DNA of 64,000 nucleotides from Paenibacillus sp. NEAU-GSW1 (GCF_009737085.1 NZ_WOVL01000013.1:62001-126000), one strand, 5' to 3'; positions 1 through 9,736 are shown, counted from the stretch's first letter. The notes: generated from the sequence alone by a model not told the origin. Program-made: numbers and translations.

Positions 1-702
1 CGGATCGATCGCGTTGACGCTGCAGAGACGGAGAACGGATTGCTGTTAAGAGTGCTCGATTACAAATCGAGCGCTACGCAGCTCCGTTTGGAGGAAGTGG
101 CGCACGGACTTTCGCTGCAGATGCTCACTTATCTGGATGTGCTCGTTACACACGCATCTGAATGGCTCGGCCAGCAAGCGTCACCGGCAGGCGTATTATA
201 TTTTCATGTCCATAATCCGCTGCTGGCTGTATCCAACAGCATTACAGGCAAAGAGGCGAACGATAAGCTGCTGAAACGGTTTAAGCTTCGCGGACTTATT
301 ACGGCGGAGGCGGAGACGGCACGATTAATGGATAACGAGCTGGAGACCGGCTATTCGGAGCTGCTGCCTGTCGCCTTGAAAAGAGACGGAGGCTTCTACA
401 GCAGCTCTTCGGTCGTTAACGAACAGCAATGGGATACGCTGCGCGGTTCGGTACGCCGCACCATTGCACGAATCGGCAACGATATCGGCTGCGGCAAGGT
501 GTCGATAGAGCCCTATCGTCTCGGAACGAAATCGCCTTGCCAATTTTGCGATTATAAGCCGGTATGCCATTTCGATCCGCTATTCGAGGGCAATGAATAT
601 GTAAAACTGGGCAAAGGCTCAGACGAGGAAATTTGGCGGCAGCTTGAAGGGAAGGAGGCGGGGAGCGGTGCAGATGAAGAAGAACGCGGAAATGCCGGCT
701 AA
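1..702 (+). CDS. addB: AddB helicase-nuclease subunit, C-terminal part (5' truncated by window edge)
   Basis: C-terminal end of the AddB subunit of the AddAB (RexAB) double-strand-break helicase-nuclease, which resects broken ends for RecA loading. The frame is open from base 1. Visible are the RecB-family nuclease motif (IDRVD followed by LDYKSS) and the closing cysteine cluster CQFCDYKPVC (C-x2-C-x5-C), three of the four ligands expected for the AddB iron-sulfur cluster; the fourth should lie upstream of the window. The stop overlaps the start of addA by a few codons, the usual coupled addB-addA arrangement. The N-terminal UvrD-like part is outside the window. Confidence 0.93.
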   Translation, partial: RIDRVDAAETENGLLLRVLDYKSSATQLRLEEVAHGLSLQMLTYLDVLVTHASEWLGQQASPAGVLYFHVHNPLLAVSNSITGKEANDKLLKRFKLRGLITAEAETARLMDNELETGYSELLPVALKRDGGFYSSSSVVNEQQWDTLRGSVRRTIARIGNDIGCGKVSIEPYRLGTKSPCQFCDYKPVCHFDPLFEGNEYVKLGKGSDEEIWRQLEGKEAGSGADEEERGNAG

Positions 703-3700
703 GCCGGAGAACAGCAATTGGACGGATGATCAATGGAAAGCCATCGTGGCCGAAGGCTCTAATATTCTGGTTGCGGCAGCGGCTGGATCGGGCAAAACAG
801 CCGTTCTGGTCGAACGCATCATACGTAAAATATCGTCTTCCGTCGATGTCGACAGACTGCTTGTAGCTACATTTACCAAGGCTGCGGCTGCGGAAATGAA
901 AGACCGCATTCGGATTGCGCTGGAGAAAGAGCTTGAACGCCAGCCGGATTCCGAGCATTTACGCCGGCAGCTGGCGCTAATGAACCGGGCGTCGATAACG
1001 ACCTTGCACTCCTTCTGTCTTGATGTCATTCGCCGATACTATCCGCTGATCGGCTTGGATCCGGGTTTCCGCATCGCGAATGAGACCGAGAGCGAGTTAA
1101 TGCGAATTGACGTGCTCGATCAGCTGTTTGAGGAGAAATACGAGAATGCCGGAGACGAAGGCGCTTTCCTGCGTCTTGCCGACCGGTTTGGCGGCGAGCG
1201 GGGCGATGAGCCTCTGTATCGTCTCGTTCAGCAGCTATACGACTTTGCGCAAAGCCATCCGTGGCCCGCATATTGGCTGCGGGAAACGGCGGGGCGGTTC
1301 AATGTCCCTGATGCCGAAGCGTTAAGCGGAAGCGATTGGATAGCCAGTCTTAGGACGGATATCGAGCTTGCGCTAAACGGTGCGGAAGCATTGCTGCATC
1401 AAGCGCTGCAATTGACGAAATTGCCCGCGGGCCCCGCGCCGTATGCCGCAAGCTTTGATGAAGATTTGGCGCTCGTCCATTCGCTTTCCGCAACGGTTCG
1501 AACGACAGGCTGGGAGCATTGGTTTGAGCCGTTTCAATCGGCGCAATTCGGCAAGCTAAAGGCGATGCGAGGAGACGAGTACGACAAATCGCTACAAGAG
1601 CAGGCCAAAGAATTGAGGGAACAAGTCAAAAAGCTGATCGGATCGTTGTCAAGCGAGCTGTTTGGCCGACCGGCCGAACAATTCGCGGAGGAGCTCCGGG
1701 AATTGGCGCCGCTGATGGCGGCGTTAGCCGAGCTGGTCATTGCTTTCGGCGAGCGGTATGAAACGGCAAAACGGGCAAAGGGACTGCTGGATTTCGGCGA
1801 CTTGGAGCACTATTGCTTGCGGATTTTGCGCGATCCGTCCTCTACGCCGGAGCTGTCGCAGCCTTCTGCCGCAGCGCTTGAATATAGACGGCAATTCGAT
1901 GAAATATTGCTCGACGAGTATCAGGACACGAACATGGTTCAGGAAGCGATCGTAACGCTGATTGCGAACAACGAGAATGGCAATCGATTTATGGTCGGCG
2001 ACGTGAAACAGAGCATTTACCGGTTCCGGCTTGCCGAGCCGGGATTGTTCATGCACAAATACCGCACATACGGCACGGACGGGGAAGATGGGCTTCGCAT
2101 CGACCTGGCGAGAAACTTCCGCAGCCGCCGGGAAGTCGTTGACGGCGTAAACGATGTGTTTCGCGGTATTATGCGCGAGACGGTTGCCGAAATGAACTAT
2201 GATGAGCGGGCCGAGCTCGTATGCGGAGCGGCTTATCCTGAACCGGGCAAGCTGGCGAACCCTTTTGAGATAGAGCTTGCCGTTATTAATAAGACAGCGG
2301 CTTCAGCCGCCGATCTGGAGTCTAATGAGTCGTCGGCTGCCGAAGAAGAAGAGCTTGAAGAAGGCGAGAGCCGCCAAGCCGATTCAGCTGCCGATTTACA
2401 GACCGCTCAATTGGAAGCAAGATGGATCGCCCTTCAAATCCGCAAGCTGCTTGATGAAGGGTTTCGGGTCTATGACGGCAAACGGCGGGAAACTAGGCCG
2501 ATGGAATGGCGGGATATCGTCATTTTGTTGCGGGCGACGCAGGCTTGGGCGCCGATTATTATCGAGGAGCTGCAAGCGAGCGGCATTCCGGCGTATGCAG
2601 AGCTAAGCAGCGGTTATTTTGACGCGACGGAGGTCGAGACAGTGCTGTCGCTGCTTCGGGTCATCGACAACCCGTACCAGGATATTCCGCTTGCCGGCAC
2701 GCTTCGTTCACCGCTATTTGGCCTTGGTGCCGAGGAGCTTGCACGAATACGGATACATGCCTCGAAGGCGACCTACTACGATGCCGTTCAGCAGGCATCT
2801 ATTAATGTGCTGCTGCCTGAAGAGACGCGGAGAAAGCTCATTTTATTTCTTGATCGTTTGGAGCGGTGGCGCGAGGAGGCGAGGCAAGGCGCGCTCGCTG
2901 ATTTGATCGGAAGCATTTACAAAACGTCCGGTTATTACGATTTCGTCGGAGGGCTTCCGGGCGGGATGCAGCGTCAAGCAAATTTACGGGCGCTGCACGA
3001 CCGCGCACGGCAGTATGAAGCGACTTCCTTTCGAGGATTATTTCGATTTCTTCGATTTATTGAACGGATGCGCGACAGCGGAGGCGATTTGGGAACGGCT
3101 CGGGCGCTCGGCGAACAAGAGGACGTTGTCCGCATCATGTCGATCCATAAGAGCAAAGGGTTGGAGTTTCCGGTCGTATTCGTTGCAGGACTAGGCAAAG
3201 GTTTCAATCAGCAGGACTTGCGGGCTTCCTTTCTTAAACATAAGCAATTGGGCTTCGGGCCGAAATTTATCGATCCCGAAATGCGGATCAGCTATCCGAC
3301 GCTTCCTTATCTCGCCATCCGCCGCAGAATGAAAATGGAGATGCTGGCGGAGGAAATGCGCATTTTGTATGTGGCGTTAACGCGGCCGAAAGAGAAAATG
3401 TTTATGGTCGGCACGGTGCGCGATGCGGAAACCAAGCTGCAGAGATGGAGCTCTTCGGCGGATTGGAATGGCGGGCTTCCCGACTATCGAATCGCATCCG
3501 CTTCGACTTTTCTGGATTGGCTCGGTCCTCTGGCGGCAGCAAGGTTCCGCGAGCAACAGGAAGAGCCAATTGCCGACCTGAACGGCGGAGAGGCACAAGC
3601 TTTTCGTTGGCGGGCGGGCGTTATGGAGGCCGCTCTGTTCGGGGCCGATGCAGCAGCCGGCCTTGCCGATCCCGGGCTTGAGGATACAAGCCGCTTGCTT

Positions 3701-4582
3701 CGCTTGCAAGGCGTCCTTGCGCTTGCGCAGCTTGAGGAAGTAGACAGCGACGCTGAGCTTCGCAGCAGGCTGGAATGGACGTATAGCTATGCTTCAGCGT
3801 CGCGAATTCCGGCGAAAACCTCCGTAACAGAAATGAAGCGGCTTCATGCTGAAGCTTTCCAAATGGATGATGCGGCTAAAGCGGCTTTTACAGACGAAGC
3901 CGCTGACGGTGAAACGTCCAGCAGCACGCAGTCCGGCGAAAACGCGGTACAGCTTGCGCTATTCGATATGCCTGACACGGTGCAACCGTCAGCGGCGGCT
4001 AAATCTTCGGCAGGGAATTTTCGACTTCGGCGTCCGCGATTCATGGAGGAACAAAAGCTGACGGCCGCTGAAAAAGGTACTGTAAGCCATCTGCTTATGC
4101 AGCATATACCGCTTGACGGCGGCGAGATTGACGAAAGCCGGATTGCAAATACGCTCGCGGCGATGAAAGAACGCAAGCTGCTTACCGAACGGCAGTCCGA
4201 GACGATTGATCAAGCGGCGGCCGCATCGTTTTTCAAAAGCGGTATTGGCCGTCGCTTGCTGGCGGCAAGCTGGGTACAGCGAGAGGTGCCCTTTAGCAGC
4301 ATGGTTCCTGCAGGGCGCGTATATCCTGAAGCGATTGAGGCATTGGACGAGCCGATCCTCATTCAAGGCGTTATCGATTGTTTATTTGAGGATGAGAACG
4401 GGATCGTTCTGTTGGATTATAAGACTGACCGGATCTATATGAAGCAATGGGAGAAGGCGGCCGAACGTCATCGGTTTCAGCTGGAGCTGTACGCCGAGGC
4501 GATTGAAGCGGTGTTGAAACGGCCAATCGCCGAATGTCATGTATTCTTTTTTGACGGCGGCCAGTCTGTTAGACTTAAATAA
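668..4582 (+). CDS. addA: ATP-dependent helicase/nuclease subunit A (AddA)
   Basis: UvrD-type helicase plus RecB nuclease subunit of AddAB. N-terminal TDDQWKAI Q-motif-like segment, Walker A AAAAGSGKTAVLVERI, Walker B ILLDEYQDTN, then VGDVKQSIYRFR, MSIHKSKGLEFPVVF and LYVALTRPKEKM (motifs V-VI). The C-terminal nuclease has LLDYKTDR. About 1304 aa, somewhat longer than the Bacillus subtilis protein (about 1230). Start: AAGGAGG at 652-658 sits 9 nt before GTG 668; ATG 674 is two codons later and equally compatible with the protein, while TTG 644 lies before the ribosome binding site. Overlaps the end of addB, so translation is probably coupled. Confidence 0.95.
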   Translation: MQMKKNAEMPAKPENSNWTDDQWKAIVAEGSNILVAAAAGSGKTAVLVERIIRKISSSVDVDRLLVATFTKAAAAEMKDRIRIALEKELERQPDSEHLRRQLALMNRASITTLHSFCLDVIRRYYPLIGLDPGFRIANETESELMRIDVLDQLFEEKYENAGDEGAFLRLADRFGGERGDEPLYRLVQQLYDFAQSHPWPAYWLRETAGRFNVPDAEALSGSDWIASLRTDIELALNGAEALLHQALQLTKLPAGPAPYAASFDEDLALVHSLSATVRTTGWEHWFEPFQSAQFGKLKAMRGDEYDKSLQEQAKELREQVKKLIGSLSSELFGRPAEQFAEELRELAPLMAALAELVIAFGERYETAKRAKGLLDFGDLEHYCLRILRDPSSTPELSQPSAAALEYRRQFDEILLDEYQDTNMVQEAIVTLIANNENGNRFMVGDVKQSIYRFRLAEPGLFMHKYRTYGTDGEDGLRIDLARNFRSRREVVDGVNDVFRGIMRETVAEMNYDERAELVCGAAYPEPGKLANPFEIELAVINKTAASAADLESNESSAAEEEELEEGESRQADSAADLQTAQLEARWIALQIRKLLDEGFRVYDGKRRETRPMEWRDIVILLRATQAWAPIIIEELQASGIPAYAELSSGYFDATEVETVLSLLRVIDNPYQDIPLAGTLRSPLFGLGAEELARIRIHASKATYYDAVQQASINVLLPEETRRKLILFLDRLERWREEARQGALADLIGSIYKTSGYYDFVGGLPGGMQRQANLRALHDRARQYEATSFRGLFRFLRFIERMRDSGGDLGTARALGEQEDVVRIMSIHKSKGLEFPVVFVAGLGKGFNQQDLRASFLKHKQLGFGPKFIDPEMRISYPTLPYLAIRRRMKMEMLAEEMRILYVALTRPKEKMFMVGTVRDAETKLQRWSSSADWNGGLPDYRIASASTFLDWLGPLAAARFREQQEEPIADLNGGEAQAFRWRAGVMEAALFGADAAAGLADPGLEDTSRLLRLQGVLALAQLEEVDSDAELRSRLEWTYSYASASRIPAKTSVTEMKRLHAEAFQMDDAAKAAFTDEAADGETSSSTQSGENAVQLALFDMPDTVQPSAAAKSSAGNFRLRRPRFMEEQKLTAAEKGTVSHLLMQHIPLDGGEIDESRIANTLAAMKERKLLTERQSETIDQAAAASFFKSGIGRRLLAASWVQREVPFSSMVPAGRVYPEAIEALDEPILIQGVIDCLFEDENGIVLLDYKTDRIYMKQWEKAAERHRFQLELYAEAIEAVLKRPIAECHVFFFDGGQSVRLK

Positions 4583-5196
4583 TGATGAAGATGAAAGGCG
4601 TGGAGAAAATGGAGGATCAACAAGCGGGCAAACGTACGCTTACGCTGCCGATAACGCTCGTTTTGCTCGTATTCAGTCTGATTGGAAATGTATTCTTGTT
4701 CTCGCAATATTTGCAAGGGAAGCAAGATGAGCAGCTTCGGACAGGGCAGCATATCATCGAGACCGCGCAGCAGGCAGCCGCAAATTATAATGCATTGATT
4801 AATGAAGCGGCCGTTATGCTTGAGCTGAATGAGAAAGGCGTATACACCGACAAGCTTCAACAGGCAACAGGGGCAGCCGGACTCGACGGAGCCGGCGCCG
4901 CTGCCTTTATAGCGGAAGCGAAGTCGATTAAAGGCGAAGCTGCTGAAAATCATGCAACCGCCTATTTCGCTGAAATACGAAAGACGCTCGATGCGCTGCA
5001 CGGACGGAAGGAACCGTACACAGAAGCGGATAAGCAAAGTTTGACCGCGCTTCGGCAATCGTTGGAATCGCAAGCCGCCATTATTGCCGAGTTTGATTTT
5101 GATGCGGCGGAGAGCAGAAGCTCTACGCTGCAAATCGCAACTGGCATCGGTTGGCTGGAACTGGCTGACCAGCTCGAAACTGAAATGAGCAAGTAA
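4582..5196 (+). CDS. Membrane-anchored protein of unknown function downstream of addA
   Basis: About 204 aa. One hydrophobic segment near the N-terminus (LVLLVFSLIGNVFLF region, residues about 18-40) follows a short basic stretch. The remainder is Ala/Glu/Gln-rich, probably helical and extracytoplasmic. No domain recognised. The first ATG overlaps the addA stop (TAATG), which suggests translational coupling; in-frame ATGs at 4591 and 4609 are alternative starts. It appears to be the last gene of the addBA transcription unit. Function cannot be inferred beyond membrane anchoring. Confidence 0.75.
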   Translation: MMKMKGVEKMEDQQAGKRTLTLPITLVLLVFSLIGNVFLFSQYLQGKQDEQLRTGQHIIETAQQAAANYNALINEAAVMLELNEKGVYTDKLQQATGAAGLDGAGAAAFIAEAKSIKGEAAENHATAYFAEIRKTLDALHGRKEPYTEADKQSLTALRQSLESQAAIIAEFDFDAAESRSSTLQIATGIGWLELADQLETEMSK

Positions 5197-5362
5197 GCGG
5201 ACTTAGCGAGTTGGAAGTAGCCGAATGACTATTTATGCATACAATATACTAATCACGAGGCTGACGGCCGCGGAGCTTCGAATCCGTTTTGCATTGAGCG
5301 TCCAATCTGGCGGCCTGAGGCAGCTAATCCTGCCAATCCAGGCCGCGGCTGTCCGCCGCCGC

Positions 5363-5392
5363 TTGAAAGCGTGCGGACAAGTCCTTTATAAT
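5363..5392 (+). promoter_or_regulatory. SigA-type promoter for hit
   Basis: TTGAAA at 5363-5368, 18-bp spacer, perfect TATAAT at 5387-5392. It lies 45 bp before the hit start codon and directly after the addA-associated unit. An imperfect hairpin (GGCCTG 5312-5317 with CAGGCC 5339-5344, inner GGCAG/CTGCC) just upstream lacks a T-tract. Confidence 0.7.
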
Positions 5393-5437
5393 ACAGGAAT
5401 GGATATGAAATAAGTAACAAAGGAGGAAGCGGCAAAT

Positions 5438-5782
5438 ATGGATTGTATTTTTTGTAAAATTATCGAAGGCTCGATTCCTTCGACAAAAGTTTATGAAACG
5501 GACAGCGTTCTGGCGTTTAAAGATATTCAGCCCGCGGCTCCCGTACATACTTTGATTATTCCGAAAAAGCACATACCGACGATGAACGACGTAACAGCCG
5601 AGGACGGTCCTGTCATAGCAGAACTGTTCGAAGCGGCGCGGGAAATCGCGAAACAAGAAGGCATTGCGGAAGCCGGATATCGTCTGATTAATAACGTTAA
5701 CAGCGATGGAGGCCAAGTGGTGTACCATCTGCATATCCACCTTTTGGGCGGTGAAAAGCTCGGCGCGCTGCTGCCGAAATAA
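5438..5782 (+). CDS. hit: HIT family protein (histidine triad nucleotide-binding)
   Basis: 114-aa Hint-type purine nucleotide hydrolase/transferase. It carries the family start CIFCKII (zinc-binding C-x2-C), then VHTLIIPKKHI, and the catalytic histidine triad HLHIHLLGG near the C-terminus. Length is typical. AGGAGG lies upstream of ATG 5438. It has its own promoter. Physiological substrate unknown; homologues hydrolyse adenosine phosphoramidates. Confidence 0.95.
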   Translation: MDCIFCKIIEGSIPSTKVYETDSVLAFKDIQPAAPVHTLIIPKKHIPTMNDVTAEDGPVIAELFEAAREIAKQEGIAEAGYRLINNVNSDGGQVVYHLHIHLLGGEKLGALLPK

Positions 5783-5899
5783 TACTAATGGACCGACTGA
5801 ATAACGCGAGTTGACCTACACTTTGTTTTCACATATAATGAAGTTTGATAAACCGTGTTTAATGCTCTGGACGGTCTGTTTCGGAGGGAGGGAAAACTG

Positions 5900-6073
5900 G
5901 TGTCTGAAACTAAAGTTCGCAAAAACGAAACTATCGATGCTGCGCTTCGCCGCTTTAAACGTTCCATCGCTAAAGATGGCGTTTTGGCTGAGGTGAAAAA
6001 ACGCAAGCATTATGAAAAGCCAAGTGTAAAGCGCAAGAAAAAGTCCGAGGCTGCGCGTAAGAGAAAGTTTTAG
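5900..6073 (+). CDS. rpsU: 30S ribosomal protein S21
   Basis: 57-aa, very basic small-subunit protein ([18 protein letters not shown] ... [13 protein letters not shown]), matching bacterial S21. GTG 5900 is chosen because GGAGGGAGGG at 5883-5892 is 7 nt upstream; an upstream in-frame ATG at 5855 would add 15 unrelated residues and precede the ribosome binding site. Followed by yqeY after 15 nt, the conserved Bacillales pair. Confidence 0.96.
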   Translation: MSETKVRKNETIDAALRRFKRSIAKDGVLAEVKKRKHYEKPSVKRKKKSEAARKRKF

Positions 6074-6088
6074 GAGGATCTATTCACA

Positions 6089-6532
6089 ATGAACCTGAGC
6101 GAACGATTGAACGACGATATGAAGCAAGCTATGAAAAATCAGGACAAGTTCAGACTGTCAACGATTCGCATGATTCGTGCGGCTGTTAAAAACTTGGAGA
6201 TTGATTTGAAGCGTCCTCTCGAGGATAGCGAAGTGCTTGATATTCTGGGTCGTGAAGTCAAACAACGTAAAGATTCCCTCCAAGAATTTAGCAAAGCCGG
6301 CCGTGATGATCTGGTTGCAGATCTTACAGCAGAAATTGAAATTATTAGTCAATACCTTCCCGATCAGTTGACCGAAGAAGAGATAAAAGCGATTGTACAG
6401 CAGACCATCCAGGAACTCGGTGCTTCTTCCAAAGCCGAGATGGGAAAAGTTATGGGTGCACTTTTGCCGAAAACGAAAGGGCGCGCAGACGGTAAACTAG
6501 TAAATCAATATGTACAACAATTTCTGCAATAA
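6089..6532 (+). CDS. yqeY: GatB/YqeY domain-containing protein
   Basis: 147 aa, full-length YqeY family: helical domain related to the C-terminal tRNA-binding part of GatB/GatE. Recognisable by LSERLNDDMKQAMKNQ, RMIRAAVKN and the ending segment (MGKVMGALLPKTKGRADGK). Function in cells is not settled; it may help aminoacyl-tRNA amidation. AGGAGG sits upstream of ATG 6089, in an operon with rpsU, with a terminator right after. Confidence 0.94.
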   Translation: MNLSERLNDDMKQAMKNQDKFRLSTIRMIRAAVKNLEIDLKRPLEDSEVLDILGREVKQRKDSLQEFSKAGRDDLVADLTAEIEIISQYLPDQLTEEEIKAIVQQTIQELGASSKAEMGKVMGALLPKTKGRADGKLVNQYVQQFLQ

Positions 6533-6546
6533 CATATGTTCGGACG

Positions 6547-6576
6547 AAAACACCCCAAAATTGGGGTGTTTTTTTT
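6547..6576 (+). terminator. Intrinsic terminator after rpsU-yqeY
   Basis: Perfect stem AAAACACCCCAA / TTGGGGTGTTTT with a 2-4 nt loop, followed by a run of eight T. Confidence 0.92.
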
Positions 6577-6625
6577 GATTTATCGCTTGTAAAACGATAC
6601 GCAAACGCCTATGCTTGGCATGTAT

Positions 6626-6652
6626 TGAAACGAAACAGGAATATTGTTCGTA
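6626..6652 (+). promoter_or_regulatory. ECF SigW-like promoter for nfeD-floA
   Basis: TGAAAC at 6626-6631, 17-bp spacer, CGTA at 6649-6652: the signature of sigma-W-type cell-envelope-stress promoters. In B. subtilis the orthologous yqeZ-yqfA(floA)-yqfB operon is SigW-controlled, which supports the call. It is 35 bp upstream of the TTG start. Confidence 0.7.
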
Positions 6653-6687
6653 TTAGCAACTAATGATGAACAAAGGGGGCTTAGCTT

Positions 6688-8076
6688 TTGATTTATCAAT
6701 TAATCAAGCAGCGCAGGCGAGCTTTGCGAGTGATGCCTCTGCTGCTGTTCGCCGCCATTTTGTGCAGTGCAGCAACAGCTTGGATAGCCGGACCAGATCC
6801 AGCGCGTGCGGCATCGCCTTCTACAGTCGGCACGGCGGTCTTTGTGGTTCCTGTAAAACAATCCGTGGAGTCAGGTTTGAAAGCGTTTTTGGAGCGGGCG
6901 TACAAAGAGGCGGAAGAGGCTAGAGCCGAGCGAGTCATTCTGGTTGTCAATACGTTTGGCGGCCAGGTCACTAGTGCGGAAGAGATCGGCGAGCTCATTC
7001 GAGGCAGCAGCGTTCCGACAACCGCATTTGTCGAAAGCAAAGCCGTATCTGCGGGAACCTACATTGCGCTTAGCGCGAATCAAATTGTGATGCAGCCGCA
7101 CAGCACGATCGGTTCAGCCGCTGTAGTCAACGGATCGGGAGATTTGATTGATAATCCGAAAATCATTTCGCATTGGGTAAGCGCAATGAGCGAAGCGGCT
7201 AAAATGAATGGCCGCAATCCAGACATTGCGGCAGCGATGGTTGATGCCAGCATTGCGATCAGTTTGCCGGATATCGGAAGAGAGAAAGCAAAAGGCCAAA
7301 TTTTGTCCTTATCGGCTGATGAAGCGATTAAGCTCGGTTATGCGGAGCATCAAGCGGCTTCTGTAGAAGAGATATTGCAATGGCTTGGCCTGGAAAACCG
7401 CACGATCATCGACTTTAAGCCTTCGCTAGCCGAAAATATTGCAAGATGGCTGGTTAATCCGATCGTTATGACCGCGCTTCTGGTGCTGGGCATCGCTGGC
7501 ATTGCCATAGAAATGATCATACCGGGTTTTGGCGTTCCCGGCGTTGTCGGCATTGTGTCGTTCGGTTTGTATTTTTTTGGACATTACGTTGCTGGATTTG
7601 CCGGAATGGAATCGGTCGTCCTATTCGTGCTGGGCATAGCTTTTCTCATCATCGAATTGTTTGTGCCAAGCTTCGGTATATTGGGCATACTTGGCAGTGC
7701 TTCGTTAATCGCAGGAGTGGTTACCGCAGCGCCAGATCCTATGACTGCATTCCTTTCGCTTGTCGTCGCGCTGGTCATTTCGATCATCGTTTTATACTTC
7801 GTCGTACGCAAATATAAAACCAGAGGCATATGGAATAAATTTATTTTGCGGGAGAAACTGACGACGGAGGACGGATTCGTATCGGCCGACAGCAAGGACG
7901 ATTTGCTGGGGCTTAACGGCACCGCGCTAACGACGCTGCGTCCGGCAGGGACGGCACAAATCGGCGATCGGAAAATCGATGTGGTGACTTCTGGAGAATT
8001 TATTAGTGCCGGTCGTCCGATTAAAGTAGTAAAAACAGAAGGAACATGGGTTGTTGTCGAAGAATGTAAAGAGTAG
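6688..8076 (+). CDS. NfeD-family membrane serine protease (ClpP-class, long form; YqeZ type)
   Basis: 462 aa, partner of the flotillin encoded next. Order: N-terminal hydrophobic signal/TM (about 15-35); ClpP/SppA-like serine protease domain with VSAGTYIALSA carrying the candidate nucleophile Ser and a downstream FVESKA/ISLPDIGREKAKGQ region; four to five TM helices (about 250-375) with FGVPGVVGIVSFGLYFFGH; C-terminal NfeD OB-fold barrel (GLNGTALTTLRPAG). TTG start with AAAGGGGG at 6672-6679. Long NfeD proteins are thought to cleave or organise stomatin-like proteins. First gene of the SigW-like unit. Confidence 0.92.
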   Translation: MIYQLIKQRRRALRVMPLLLFAAILCSAATAWIAGPDPARAASPSTVGTAVFVVPVKQSVESGLKAFLERAYKEAEEARAERVILVVNTFGGQVTSAEEIGELIRGSSVPTTAFVESKAVSAGTYIALSANQIVMQPHSTIGSAAVVNGSGDLIDNPKIISHWVSAMSEAAKMNGRNPDIAAAMVDASIAISLPDIGREKAKGQILSLSADEAIKLGYAEHQAASVEEILQWLGLENRTIIDFKPSLAENIARWLVNPIVMTALLVLGIAGIAIEMIIPGFGVPGVVGIVSFGLYFFGHYVAGFAGMESVVLFVLGIAFLIIELFVPSFGILGILGSASLIAGVVTAAPDPMTAFLSLVVALVISIIVLYFVVRKYKTRGIWNKFILREKLTTEDGFVSADSKDDLLGLNGTALTTLRPAGTAQIGDRKIDVVTSGEFISAGRPIKVVKTEGTWVVVEECKE

Positions 8077-8116
8077 GCAGCAAGCCCCACATCACTTTTA
8101 GGAGGTTTTATCATCT

Positions 8117-9115
8117 ATGGGATTGGATCCGGTTGTTATGGTTTTAATTATCGCGGTAGCTGCGGTAATCGTACTATCTGTCTTTTTTAGCTTTTTCCCG
8201 GTTATGCTGTGGATTTCGGCGCTGGCTTCGGGCGTGCGTATCGGAATTATTACGCTCGTTGCTATGCGTTTGCGGCGCGTCGTTCCAAGCCGCATTGTCA
8301 ATCCGCTGATTAAAGCGACAAAAGCGGGATTAGGGCTTAATATTAACCAGCTGGAAAGCCACTTCCTGGCGGGCGGCAACGTTGACCGTGTCGTTAACGC
8401 TTTGATCGCTGCGCAGCGCGCTAACATTCCGCTCGTGTTCGAACGCGCAGCGGCGATCGATTTGGCAGGCCGCGATGTGCTGCAAGCGGTACAAATGAGC
8501 GTTAACCCGCGCGTTATCGAAACGCCGATTGTTGCGGCAGTTGCGAAAGACGGCATTGAAGTAAAAGTTAAAGCGCGCGTTACGGTACGTGCAAATATCG
8601 AACGTCTTGTCGGCGGCGCCGGCGAGGAAACGATCATTGCCCGCGTAGGCGAAGGCATTGTAACGACAGTAGGCTCGTCCGGTTCGCATAAAGACGTGCT
8701 TGAAAACCCGGATTTGATTTCCCGCACCGTACTTGGCAAAGGTCTGGACGCCGGCACAGCGTTTGAAATCTTATCGATTGACATTGCGGACGTTGACGTT
8801 GGCAAGAACATCGGCGCAAATTTGCAGACAGAACAAGCCGAGGCGGACAAACGGATCGCTCAGGCGAAAGCCGAAGAACGCCGGGCAATGGCCGTTGCAC
8901 AGGAGCAGGAGATGAAAGCGAAAGTCGTCGAAATGCGCGCAAAAGTTGTCGAATCCGAATCGCAAGTGCCTTTGGCGATGGCTGAGGCGCTGAAAAGCGG
9001 AAAAATCGGAGTCATGGACTATATGAATTTGAAAAATATCGAAGCGGATACGCAAATGCGCAGCTCGATCGGCAAGCCGGATGCGCCTTCCAATGAGCCG
9101 AAAAGCGAAATTTAA
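8117..9115 (+). CDS. floA: Flotillin-like protein FloA (UPF0365)
   Basis: 332-aa SPFH-type scaffold protein forming dynamic membrane foci that influence fluidity and lipid-domain organisation. N-terminal hydrophobic re-entrant helix (about residues 3-30); then the PHB/SPFH domain ([40 protein letters not shown]); then an Ala/Glu-rich coiled coil ([20 protein letters not shown]). Length matches B. subtilis YqfA. AGGAGG lies 9-10 nt before ATG 8117. Co-transcribed with nfeD. Confidence 0.96.
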   Translation: MGLDPVVMVLIIAVAAVIVLSVFFSFFPVMLWISALASGVRIGIITLVAMRLRRVVPSRIVNPLIKATKAGLGLNINQLESHFLAGGNVDRVVNALIAAQRANIPLVFERAAAIDLAGRDVLQAVQMSVNPRVIETPIVAAVAKDGIEVKVKARVTVRANIERLVGGAGEETIIARVGEGIVTTVGSSGSHKDVLENPDLISRTVLGKGLDAGTAFEILSIDIADVDVGKNIGANLQTEQAEADKRIAQAKAEERRAMAVAQEQEMKAKVVEMRAKVVESESQVPLAMAEALKSGKIGVMDYMNLKNIEADTQMRSSIGKPDAPSNEPKSEI

Positions 9116-9176
9116 TACGCAAGGGCGGCAATAACGGAAGGCAAGTGCTCGTTCCAGAGCTGGAGGTGTTAAGCAT

Positions 9177-9674
9177 TTGGAAGATTTAATCGGATTTCTA
9201 TTGAACAATATTTATTTGGTTGTAATCGTCGGCGGGGTGCTGCTGTCGCTTTATCGGAAAGCGAACGGGAATCGTGCAGCAAATCCGAAGATGCCTAACT
9301 TCGGCGGCGGCAGCAATATGCCTAACCAAACGAATGGGCACTGGGATGACGAGGAGGAGCGCGATCACAGGCCGATTGCGTTCCCTGAGCCTCAACAGCA
9401 GCATCGGCCCTTGCAAAAACACGGGCATACGCAGCAAAATGCTGACCGGCCAGGTTTCGGCAACGAGCCGGCTCGCAAAAAGGAGTCGGCTGCGAACCGG
9501 CAGGCTGCGCAGCGGCGTTTTCCGGCACAGGCTTCTGCAACGGATGCGGGTAAGGACGCAAAGACGACCGCTGCAGGCTCACCGTTGTTTGCAGAAACCG
9601 ATGAGCTGCGCAAAGCGATCATTTATGCGGAAGTGCTTGGTCCGCCGCGATCGAAGCGGCCGTATAGGAAGTAA
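9177..9674 (+). CDS. Single-pass membrane protein of unknown function (third gene of the nfeD-floA unit)
   Basis: 165 aa: one TM segment at residues 8-24 (LNNIYLVVIVGGVLLSLY), followed by a long hydrophilic, low-complexity Asn/Gln/Arg-rich tail and a short conserved-looking end (ELRKAIIYAEVLGPPRSKRPYR). It occupies the place of B. subtilis yqfB, but I do not see clear sequence similarity. TTG start with GGAGGTG 8 nt upstream. A terminator follows. Possibly a cofactor of FloA/NfeD; that is inference from position only. Confidence 0.75.
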   Translation: MEDLIGFLLNNIYLVVIVGGVLLSLYRKANGNRAANPKMPNFGGGSNMPNQTNGHWDDEEERDHRPIAFPEPQQQHRPLQKHGHTQQNADRPGFGNEPARKKESAANRQAAQRRFPAQASATDAGKDAKTTAAGSPLFAETDELRKAIIYAEVLGPPRSKRPYRK

Positions 9675-9689
9675 CAGTACAGTTGTTAT

Positions 9690-9736
9690 AAAGCATCAGC
9701 AAGCGCATTTATATGCCTTGCTGATGCTTTTTTTTT
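9690..9736 (+). terminator. Intrinsic terminator after the nfeD-floA operon
   Basis: 14-bp stem AAAGCATCAGCAAG / CTTGCTGATGCTTT, 13-nt loop and a run of T. Confidence 0.92.

Noticed and set aside
5225-5413. 62-codon ORF between the addA unit and hit
   Set aside because: It spans the hit promoter, lacks a ribosome binding site and has atypical composition; treated as non-coding.
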